Assembly (NCBI GenBank): GCA_023382135.1
Contig: JAMCQK010000063.1
Location: forward strand, 1 to 7,878
Source: Deinococcus sp.
Lineage (GTDB): Bacteria > Deinococcota > Deinococci > Deinococcales > Thermaceae
Reading direction: 5' to 3'
DNA length: 7,878 bases
Shown here one piece after another: positions 1 to 5,331 of the stretch; position 1 is the first letter of the stretch; each line of letters starts with the position of its first letter. Below the pieces are notes generated by a model. That model saw only the letters and a list, made by a program, of their open reading frames with translations, was not told the DNA's origin and did no database searches. The translations under genes were made by a program, and so were the position numbers.

Positions 1-915
1 CTGCAGAGCGCTACCACCGCCACCATCGCCCTTAGCGAGGCGATTAAGGCCACCGAGACAAACCTTGCCCGTTTGAAAGAAGTTCTTGGCACGGCGGCAG
101 CCACTGCTGGATTTAGCGATCTCGGTCAAATTGAGGCCGCGAGGCTATCACCCTTGGAGCGCAGCGCCCTTTCCGAGCGCATCCAGAAGCATCAGTCGGA
201 ACTCGAATACGTACACAAGCGGCTGAAGGCGCTGGATGCGGAGCTGGGGAAGGAACAGCCGGTATCGGCGGAAGAAGTTTTCAAGCTCAGGGGCGAGTTG
301 GAGGCGTTGAGGGCGGCGGCAAAAGAGACGCACGGCAGAAGGGTAGGCCTCGAGGCCGAGCTTGCGCGGCTCGCATCCAGCCTCAAGCGCAGGCGCGAGC
401 TTTTATCCGCAAAGGCCGGACTGGACGCGCAGATTGACACCTGGGAAAGGCTGTCGCGAGACTTGCAGGGCGACCGCTTCCAGGACTACCTGCTGGAAAA
501 GTACCAGGCGGGTCTGTTGCGCCGGGCCTCCGAGCTGATGGCAGAACTCTCCGGCGGGCGCTACCGTTTCAAGCTGCAGGAGGGCGAGTATCTGGTGCAA
601 GACTGCTGGACCGAATCGGAAAGACCGGTGAGGACGCTTTCGGGCGGCGAGAGCTTCTTGGCCAGCCTGTCTTTGGCGCTTTCGCTTTCCGAGCATTTGT
701 CAAAAGGCCGCATAGGTGCGCTTTTTCTGGACGAAGGTTTTGGCACCCTCGACACGGACACGCTGGACCAGGTGGCGGGTGTGCTCGAGGCCCTGCCCAC
801 GCGCGGCCGCCTGGTGGGTGTGGTAACACACGTGGAAGCCCTGGCGGAGCGGCTACCTGCCAGGCTGGTTGTAGAGAAACATCCTTCTGGAAGCAAAATT
901 TCCTGGCGCGACTAA
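1..915 (+). CDS. sbcC: SbcC/Rad50-type nuclease ATPase subunit, C-terminal part
   Basis: SMC-like ATPase subunit of the SbcCD complex, which opens and trims hairpin and blocked DNA ends with the nuclease SbcD. The reading frame is open from base 1, so the N-terminal Walker A lobe and most of the coiled coil lie outside the window. Visible parts: a charged, Leu/Glu/Arg-rich coiled coil up to about position 450; a segment typical of SbcC just before the second ATPase lobe (GDRFQDYLLEKYQAGLLRRA, then ELSGGRYRF); the ABC signature LSGGE at 637-651; Walker B LFLDEGFGTLD with catalytic Asp and Glu at 730-735; and the switch His (VVTHVE) at 829-831. The C-terminus is normal for the family. An internal TTG at 73 could be read as a start, but coding-like sequence continues upstream of it. 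sbcD would be expected upstream but is not in view. The family call is firm; the symbol is inferred from the coiled coil plus ABC lobe. Confidence 0.93.
   Translation: MQSATTATIALSEAIKATETNLARLKEVLGTAAATAGFSDLGQIEAARLSPLERSALSERIQKHQSELEYVHKRLKALDAELGKEQPVSAEEVFKLRGELEALRAAAKETHGRRVGLEAELARLASSLKRRRELLSAKAGLDAQIDTWERLSRDLQGDRFQDYLLEKYQAGLLRRASELMAELSGGRYRFKLQEGEYLVQDCWTESERPVRTLSGGESFLASLSLALSLSEHLSKGRIGALFLDEGFGTLDTDTLDQVAGVLEALPTRGRLVGVVTHVEALAERLPARLVVEKHPSGSKISWRD
346..357. repeat. 12-bp palindrome GGCCTCGAGGCC, copy 1
   Basis: Perfect 12-bp palindrome inside sbcC, read as Gly-Leu-Glu-Ala. The identical 12-mer occurs three more times in the window (1838-1849, 2507-2518, 6175-6186), always in the same codon phase. 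Confidence 0.9.
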
Positions 916-1030
916 GCATCTCCATGGTGAGTCTGACCGAAGGGTCGAACTTACTAAGGCCAGAGGGAGCAGGGAACACAGCGCGGCTTTTCGAGCCTTT
1001 CGACAAACTTTGACTGGAGATACTTAGGCG

Positions 1031-1209
1031 TTAGGGTGTAGGGTTTAGTGAACGGCTATGGCAGCAGAGGTTATGTTGTACCGGGGCCTCAAGATCTGGC
1101 AGCGTCTTCTCTTGAACCTGAAGCAGGCTTTGGGAAAGATGCTCCTTATGCCCATCACCCGGCTTGGCAATCGAACCGCTGCTTCCTAAGCCACAAGCCT
1201 TGCACCCTA
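1031..1209. repeat. Imperfect inverted repeats bounding the S23-like remnant
   Basis: The left arm starts TTAGGGTGTAGGG (1031-1043) and continues TTTAG (1044-1048). Read in reverse complement, the right arm gives TAGGGTG (from 1209-1203), then an imperfect stretch, then CTTAG (1190-1186). TAGGGTG at 1032-1038 pairs perfectly with 1203-1209, and TTTAG pairs with CTAAG at 1186-1190 through one G-T pair. The arms enclose the short remnant ORF. Intervening sequences of 23S rRNA that carry S23 genes have complementary ends, so this could be a related element, but that link is inference. Confidence 0.4.
1073..1189 (+). pseudogene. Decayed start of a four-helix-bundle (S23 / 23S rRNA intervening-sequence) protein
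   Basis: An ATG at 1073 opens a 38-codon frame starting MLYRGLKIWQR and ending at TAA 1187-1189. That opening matches the usual beginning of the S23 four-helix-bundle family, in which an aromatic residue is followed by xxLxVWQ. These proteins are normally about 115-125 residues and carry a conserved SIPxNIAEG segment in the middle. Here the resemblance fades after about 11-16 residues and the conserved middle is absent, so this is at best a short relic. The stop is in the murJ frame, nine codons before the murJ start. Known for the family: carriage on 23S rRNA intervening sequences and dispersed chromosomal genes. The assignment rests on a short motif and could be chance. Confidence 0.4.
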
Positions 1210-1216
1210 CTTTCTT

Positions 1217-2704
1217 ATGCGATCCGGCAGACTATTTCAAAACACCCTGGTGGTGATGGCGGGAACTTTTGCCAGCCGTGTGCTGGGCCTGGTGCGCCAA
1301 GCCGTGTTCAACGGCAAGTTTCCGGATGAGCTCAAAGATGCCTTCAACGTCGCTTTCCGCGTTCCCAATCTGTTCCGCGAAATACTGGCTGAGGGCGCGG
1401 TTCAGAATGCGCTGATCCCGGTCCTTAAATCACTGCCCGAGCGCGAAGCAAAGGTGTTCATTCGGCGCTTTGGCGCTTTTCTGCTGGGCCTTAACTTGAT
1501 CATCCTGGGCTTGGTATGGGCGGCTGCGCCCTGGATTCTTCGCCTGCTGCTCTCGGACCAAAGCTATCTGGCAAGGCCAGAGGCATTTGATCAACTGGTC
1601 TACCTCACCCGGCTGATTGTGCCGTTCTTGCTGGGCATCTCGCTGGCGGCCTTGTTTACCGCGGTGCTGCAGGCGGACGAACGCTTCGGTGCTTCCAGCT
1701 TTAGCCCCCTGGCTTTCAACCTGGGAAGCATTGCGCTGATGCTGTTGTTTCCGGGAAACCCCACCGCGCTTGGGCTGTCGGTGACTATCGGCGGCTTGCT
1801 GCAAGCCCTGGTGCAACTGCCCTATTTAAAAGGTTTCGGCCTCGAGGCCAGAACTCACCCGGCGATTCGAGAAGCGCTCTTGCGCATGGGGCCTTTTGTG
1901 TTCACCACCTCGCTGAGGCAGTTTCTCAACCTGGTATTAACCAACATCTTGAGCCGCTATCCTACCGCGGCCCTGACGGGTTTCTATAACGCCGAGGTGA
2001 TCTTCCAGATGGGTCTGGGCCTGCTGGCGGTTTCACCGGCAATGGCCCTTTACCCAAGGTTTTCCGGCCTGGGCGCGAGTGGAGATAAACATGCTTTACG
2101 AACGCTGCTCCGCAGCGCGGTGGAGCGGGTTGCTGTCCCACTGGGACTTGCGAGCGCGCTCATGGTGGGGCTTGGGCCCTGGATTGTGGTGGGGCTGCTT
2201 GGTTGGTTTGGCAAGCTTACGCCGGAAAACACCGCCTACAGCACCCAGTCCTTGCAGGCCATGGGCTTTGCGCTGCTGCCTTGGGGGGTCAACCTGCTGC
2301 TCCTGAGGGCTTTTTACGCGGTGGGAGAGGTGGGCCGGGCGGTGCGTATCTCGTCTTTGGTGCTGACGCTTAACCTTGCGGGTTACTTTCTCCTTCGCGA
2401 TTCCGGATTATTTGTCTTGAACCTCGCGACAGCGGTGGCGGGCGTGGTTGGCCTGCTGCTTTACTTGCGCAGGCTCGAACTGCTGAGGTTGTTCTCGATG
2501 GGAGAAGGCCTCGAGGCCGTTGGCAAGACCGCTTTATGCGCTATCCCTGCGGGACTGCTGGCATTTTTCCTTGCCGGATTATTCGGGAGTCCTGTAACCG
2601 CCCTTCAGTCCATTCCCCCGCTTGTGGTTGGCGGTGCTGCTGGCCTGGCCCTGTACTGGGTCTGTGCCAGGGCGCTCGGGCTCAGGGTGCGGCTAAGGGG
2701 TTGA
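1217..2704 (+). CDS. murJ: Lipid II flippase MurJ (MviN family)
   Basis: Integral membrane protein that flips lipid II across the cytoplasmic membrane for peptidoglycan synthesis. At 495 residues it has the usual family length, with hydrophobic segments throughout consistent with about 14 helices. The N-terminal MurJ signature is clear: SRVLGLVR (about residues 20-27), then KDAFNVAFRVPNLFREILAEGAVQNALIPVL (about 40-70). Arg21, Arg27, Asp41 and Arg54 match the conserved E. coli residues Arg18, Arg24, Asp39 and Arg52. In the TM8 region, FYNAEVIFQMG (256-266) has Val261 and Gln264 where my alignment places E. coli Arg270 and Glu273, both important there. ATG 1217 is the first start after an in-frame TAA at 1187; no Shine-Dalgarno sequence precedes it. 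A later in-frame ATG at 1256 would cut into the first helix. The family is certain; flippase activity is inferred by homology. Confidence 0.93.
   Translation: MRSGRLFQNTLVVMAGTFASRVLGLVRQAVFNGKFPDELKDAFNVAFRVPNLFREILAEGAVQNALIPVLKSLPEREAKVFIRRFGAFLLGLNLIILGLVWAAAPWILRLLLSDQSYLARPEAFDQLVYLTRLIVPFLLGISLAALFTAVLQADERFGASSFSPLAFNLGSIALMLLFPGNPTALGLSVTIGGLLQALVQLPYLKGFGLEARTHPAIREALLRMGPFVFTTSLRQFLNLVLTNILSRYPTAALTGFYNAEVIFQMGLGLLAVSPAMALYPRFSGLGASGDKHALRTLLRSAVERVAVPLGLASALMVGLGPWIVVGLLGWFGKLTPENTAYSTQSLQAMGFALLPWGVNLLLLRAFYAVGEVGRAVRISSLVLTLNLAGYFLLRDSGLFVLNLATAVAGVVGLLLYLRRLELLRLFSMGEGLEAVGKTALCAIPAGLLAFFLAGLFGSPVTALQSIPPLVVGGAAGLALYWVCARALGLRVRLRG
1838..1849. repeat. 12-bp palindrome GGCCTCGAGGCC, copy 2
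   Basis: Second identical copy, inside murJ, read as Gly-Leu-Glu-Ala. Confidence 0.9.
2507..2518. repeat. 12-bp palindrome GGCCTCGAGGCC, copy 3
   Basis: Third identical copy, near the 3' end of murJ, again read as Gly-Leu-Glu-Ala. Confidence 0.9.
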
Positions 2705-3110
2705 ACCGGCCATTGGGAGCCAAAGGACAATAGGCGTTGACCGGGCAGAAGTGTTTTGGGGCCAGCCCGGACAATGAATAGCGGACCTTATTCACCACCC
2801 ATGGGCAGTGTTTGCCTGCTGAGCGGCTTCAAAGGGTCCGCCCGATCAACCTCAATAGGGCTTGGACAGGATCTCTGCGCTTGTCTCTCGGAGTCACGGC
2901 ATCAACACGGCGTGTCCTTTGCCTCGTTATTAGCCGGGTGAAGCCCTCTAAGCGTTCGCGTCCTTGGCAGTGTTGCAGGCGGTGCGCTTGGGGGAGGAGG
3001 GATACATCAAGCGGTTTTTTCCGAGGCGCTGGGGGGGGAAGACTTGCAAAAACTTTTATTTGCAATAACCAGGCCATGTTACTGAACAGAAACCGAACAA
3101 TCTTGCGGTG
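2705..3110. other. Gap between convergent murJ and aspS
   Basis: About 400 bp with no recognisable gene, lying between the 3' ends of convergent genes. Short frames on both strands have no family resemblance. Items seen: a 6-bp inverted repeat CCGGGC/GCCCGG (2741-2746 with 2765-2770), 37 bp after murJ and without a T-run; an uninterrupted run of eight G (3031-3038); and an AT-rich 7-bp hairpin TTGCAAA/TTTGCAA (3044-3050 with 3059-3065). The last lies 46 bp beyond the aspS stop and could be a weak terminator. No strong intrinsic terminator is visible for either gene. Confidence 0.55.
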
Positions 3111-4382
3111 CTACGGCGTGAGCCGGTGCCGGTCCCGCGGGAACGCCCGCGCATAACGAACATTCGGTAGCCCCAAAAGCTTCTGGGTGAAGCGCTCGGC
3201 GCCGATGGCAAATCCCCCGTGCGGGGGCATGCCGTACTTAAAGACTTCCAGATACCCGCCAAACTGCGCTGGGTCGTTGCCTTTCCGCTTCAAACTCTCT
3301 ACCAGCTCGTCGTACTTATGAATCCTTTGCCCGCCCGAGGTAATTTCCAGGCCCCTGAACAGGAGGTCGAAACCGCGGGTGGTTCCGTCTGGCTCAGGAT
3401 GGGTATAAAAAGGCCTGACACCCTGCGGATACTTGGTTACAAAAACCCAGTCAGAGTTGTATTTTTCCTTCAAGTATCCACCGAGTGCGCGCTCGGCTTC
3501 GTCGTTCAGGTCCTGCCCAACGCCCGTGCCAAGCTGCTTCAGAATCTTTCGCGCCTCCGCGTGGGTAATGCGGGGAATTTCCTTAGGCGGGGTAGGGAAG
3601 TCGTGCCCGACCAGCTTGATCTCCGCGCCAGCCGACATATGGGCTTCCTCGAGCATGGTCTGCAGCAGGCCTTCCTCCAGGTCCATCACATCATCTTCGT
3701 CCTGGATGAAACCCATCTCCACGTCCAGCGACAAATACTCGTTCAAGTGCCGGCTGGTCGAGTGCTCCTCGGCACGCCACACGGGCGCCACTTCGTACAC
3801 GCGCTCGAATACGCCGACCATAATCTGCTTGTATAGCTGCGGCGACTGCGCCAGATAGGCCCGCTGCTCAAAGTAGTCGAGCGCAAAAAGATTGCTTCCG
3901 CCCTCCGCACCCGCCGAGACCAGCTTCGGCGTGTAGATCTCGGTAAAGCCGCCCGCCTCCAAATGCTTGCGGAAGCCGCGGACTAAAGCAGCTTGGACTT
4001 TTAGCGGAGCGCGGGCTTTTTCGCCGCGCAAAGTTACGTACCGGTACTCCAGCAAAGTCTCGGGGTTGGCTCTCCACTCCTCTTTGGGAATTTCTACCGG
4101 TGTTGGTTCGAGGGCTTGCGAGATAACTTCGGCGCTTTCCGCCAGCACCTCAAACCCGCCAGGCGCCTTGGCGTTCTGCACCACCCGGCCCGTCACCTGG
4201 ATGCACGACTCCGCCAGGGGCAGCTTCTGGCCCTTGGTAAGCACCAGCTGCACAATTCCCGTGCGGTCACGCAAAAGCGCAAACTGGACACCGCCCAAGT
4301 CCCGCTTCCAATGCAAGAACCCCAGTAACATCACCTGTTTGCCGGCATTCTCTGAAATTTGGTTGGCCAGTGTGCGTTGCAT
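3111..4382 (-). CDS. aspS: Archaeal-type, predicted non-discriminating aspartyl-tRNA synthetase (AspRS2)
   Basis: Class IIb aminoacyl-tRNA synthetase that charges tRNA with aspartate. At 423 residues it has the short archaeal/AspRS2 form, without the GAD insertion domain of the roughly 580-residue bacterial enzyme. Order: N-terminal OB-fold anticodon-binding domain (about 1-100); class II motif 1 near 140-153; Asp-recognition segment QSPQLYKQ (179-186); motif 2 around 192-216 (FERVYEVAPVWRAEEH...RHLNEY); motif 3 at 389-423 (GGFAIGAERFTQKL, ending FPRDRHRLTP). His24 and Pro74 occupy the positions of Trp26 and Lys85 in discriminating archaeal AspRS. His and Pro there mark enzymes that also charge tRNA-Asn, so GatCAB amidation would be needed. 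ATG 4382 has a good Shine-Dalgarno, GGGAG, five bases upstream. It lies downstream of tatD on the same strand, with a 135-bp gap and its own leader. Confidence 0.96.
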   Translation of the reverse strand: MQRTLANQISENAGKQVMLLGFLHWKRDLGGVQFALLRDRTGIVQLVLTKGQKLPLAESCIQVTGRVVQNAKAPGGFEVLAESAEVISQALEPTPVEIPKEEWRANPETLLEYRYVTLRGEKARAPLKVQAALVRGFRKHLEAGGFTEIYTPKLVSAGAEGGSNLFALDYFEQRAYLAQSPQLYKQIMVGVFERVYEVAPVWRAEEHSTSRHLNEYLSLDVEMGFIQDEDDVMDLEEGLLQTMLEEAHMSAGAEIKLVGHDFPTPPKEIPRITHAEARKILKQLGTGVGQDLNDEAERALGGYLKEKYNSDWVFVTKYPQGVRPFYTHPEPDGTTRGFDLLFRGLEITSGGQRIHKYDELVESLKRKGNDPAQFGGYLEVFKYGMPPHGGFAIGAERFTQKLLGLPNVRYARAFPRDRHRLTP

Positions 4383-4387
4383 TTCTT

Positions 4388-4392
4388 CTCCC
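4388..4392 (-). promoter_or_regulatory. Shine-Dalgarno sequence of aspS
   Basis: On the minus strand GGGAG, then five bases (AAGAA), then ATG. This is the only strong Shine-Dalgarno I see before an intact gene here, and it fixes the aspS start. Confidence 0.75.
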
Positions 4393-4399
4393 AGGAAAA

Positions 4400-4442
4400 T
4401 CCCCCGGCACCAGACGGGACCGGGGGAAGGTTTGCTACCCCC
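4400..4442 (-). promoter_or_regulatory. aspS leader with two competing GC hairpins (possible attenuator)
   Basis: Read on the minus strand, the leader has three blocks: GGGGG (4442-4438), TCCCCCGG (4427-4420) and CCGGGGGA (4407-4400). Blocks 2 and 3 form a perfect 8-bp stem with a 12-base loop, followed at once by TTTT, like a small intrinsic terminator. Blocks 1 and 2 can instead form a 5-bp GC stem, plus two G-T pairs, with an 11-base loop. The two structures exclude each other, as in attenuators. No T-box specifier or codon-rich leader peptide is evident, and the hairpin could simply be the tatD terminator. Confidence 0.45.
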
Positions 4443-4453
4443 AACTAGTAGTC

Positions 4454-4482
4454 ATTATTATTCAGATGGGTGTTCACGTTGA
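4454..4482 (-). promoter_or_regulatory. Candidate aspS promoter
   Basis: On the minus strand AATAAT (4459-4454) matches the -10 consensus at five of six bases. It is preceded at 17-bp spacing by TCAACG (4482-4477), a poor -35 with three of six matches. A start near 4447 would place both leader hairpins in the transcript. A second overlapping AATAAT (4462-4457) makes the exact box uncertain. A dyad, CACGT/ACGTG (4475-4479 with 4493-4497), overlaps the -35 side. Confidence 0.35.
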
Positions 4483-4517
4483 GAGGTAGTCTACGTGGTG
4501 AAAGGCGCGTGGTCAAG

Positions 4518-5272
4518 CTAATTTTCCCGAAAGGCAAAACAGGTTTCCGCGTTGCTATCGGTGATGTGTTCGAGTACTTCTACCGGTACTTCTCGTACTT
4601 CGGCGAGTTTTGCCAGCGTAAACCGCACGAAGGCCGGCTGGTTGCGCTTGCCGCGGTGAGGCTCCGGGGGCAAAAAGGGGGAGTCGGTTTCTACCAGTAG
4701 TTTTCCCACCGGCAGGACCTTGGCTACCTCCCGTGCCTGAATGTTCTTTTTGGCCGAACTAGCCAAGCACCCAGGTCGCCGCCAATTTGAGCCAGGACTT
4801 GGTGGCCGCCAAAAGCGTGCAGCACAAGACGCCTGGGCCGGTGCAACTTGAGCCAGTCGGCGATCTCTCTTTCTGCCCGGTCATCCCCATTGGGGCTACG
4901 TATATGGAAAATCAGCGGAAGATTCAGCTTGTCCGCTAGTGCAGCCTGAAAATCCAGGGCCTCATACTGCTTGTCTCGTGTTTCTGGTTTCCAATAAAAG
5001 TCCAGGCCGGTTTCTCCGATAGCCCTTACTTTAGGGTGCTTGGCTAGTTCGGCCAGTTGATTTTTTGCTTCCTCCAGGTGCTGGGCTTCGGTGGGATGCA
5101 GCCCGGCCGCAACATATATATTCCGTGCCCGGCCAGCAATTTCGAGTGTCCGCCCAATGCGTTCTGGGTTAATGCCAACACTTACCAGTGCGCGGAAGTC
5201 TTTGGCATTTTCGAGCGCCGCATCGAGTTCTTCCGGTTCAAAATAATCCAGGTGACAGTGGGTGTCGGTCAC
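4518..5272 (-). pseudogene. tatD: TatD-family metal-dependent DNase/hydrolase, frameshifted
   Basis: TatD hydrolases are TIM-barrel enzymes with two metal ions and 3'-5' exonuclease or related activity. The first frame (GTG 5272 to stop 4724) carries THCHLD (His5, His7), GETGLDFYW (Glu87), FHIRS (His123) and HAFGG (His152). Near Trp170 the homology jumps to the -1 frame, which continues KKNIQAREVAKVLP, then LLVETDSPFLPPEPHRGKRNQPAFVRF, to stop 4518. All metal ligands survive, but split over two frames. Only 11 bases (4762-4752) separate Trp170 from the KKN motif. The family normally has about nine residues there (of the form LSFAGPLTY), so this looks like a small deletion that also shifted the frame. 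Joined, it would be about 251 codons. The first frame alone gives a 182-residue product lacking the last metal-binding Asp. A sequencing error alone would not explain the missing residues. Confidence 0.85.
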
Positions 5273-5278
5273 GGGAAC

Positions 5279-5307
5279 AGACTACAGGGCGCAGCGGAAT
5301 CTGGCGA
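5279..5307 (-). promoter_or_regulatory. Candidate leaderless promoter of tatD
   Basis: On the minus strand TAGTCT (5284-5279) fits the TANNNT -10 box and ends six bases before the GTG start. TCGCCA (5307-5302) is a -35 box with four of six matches at 17-bp spacing. No Shine-Dalgarno is present, as expected for a leaderless mRNA, which is common in Deinococcus-Thermus bacteria. Confidence 0.5.
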
Positions 5308-5319
5308 GCGCAAATCTGC

Positions 5320-5325
5320 TAAGTT
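5320..5325 (+). promoter_or_regulatory. Candidate leaderless -10 box of the lipoprotein gene
   Basis: TAAGTT fits TANNNT and ends six bases before ATG 5332, with no Shine-Dalgarno. I see no convincing -35. With the tatD promoter facing the other way, the 59-bp gap (5273-5331) would hold two divergent leaderless promoters. Confidence 0.33.
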
Positions 5326-5331
5326 TGAGTT

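Larger units (their letters stand above)
916..1216. other. Gap between sbcC and murJ
   Basis: No intact gene is visible. The first part holds a weak hairpin, GGCT/AGCC at 985-997, followed by TTT. This might help end sbcC transcription but is too short to call a terminator. It lies between a 7-bp inverted repeat, 918-924 (ATCTCCA) and 1015-1021 (TGGAGAT). The second part, from about 1031, is a separate island with the S23-like remnant and its flanking repeats. I find no convincing promoter for murJ. Confidence 0.6.

Noticed and set aside
569..1006. 145-codon minus-strand frame across the end of sbcC
   Set aside because: Mostly antisense to a strongly conserved gene, with Pro/Ser/Arg-rich composition typical of shadow frames in GC-rich DNA.
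1048..1329. 93-codon frame starting at GTG 1048 and overlapping the start of murJ
   Set aside because: No family resemblance, Ser/Pro/Cys-rich, and it overlaps the well-supported murJ N-terminus out of frame.
2741..2770. CCGGGC/GCCCGG inverted repeat as the murJ terminator
   Set aside because: Only six pairs with an 18-base loop and no following T-run.
3031..3038. Run of eight G as a phase-variation tract
   Set aside because: It is not in a coding region or between recognisable promoter boxes. It may also be prone to sequencing error.
3219..3836. 205-codon plus-strand frame inside aspS
   Set aside because: Antisense shadow of the AspRS catalytic core, which is fully conserved on the minus strand.
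4435..4455. Six-residue leader peptide MTTSWG before aspS
   Set aside because: It contains no Asp or Asn codon, has no Shine-Dalgarno, and its ATG directly abuts the candidate -10 box, so it is probably not transcribed.
4745..4766. Programmed -1 frameshift on the A-run (CCAAAAAG) joining the two tatD frames
   Set aside because: The heptamer before the A-run is not a classic X-XXY-YYZ slippery site. Even a -1 shift would leave the protein several residues short at a conserved segment, so a deletion fits better.
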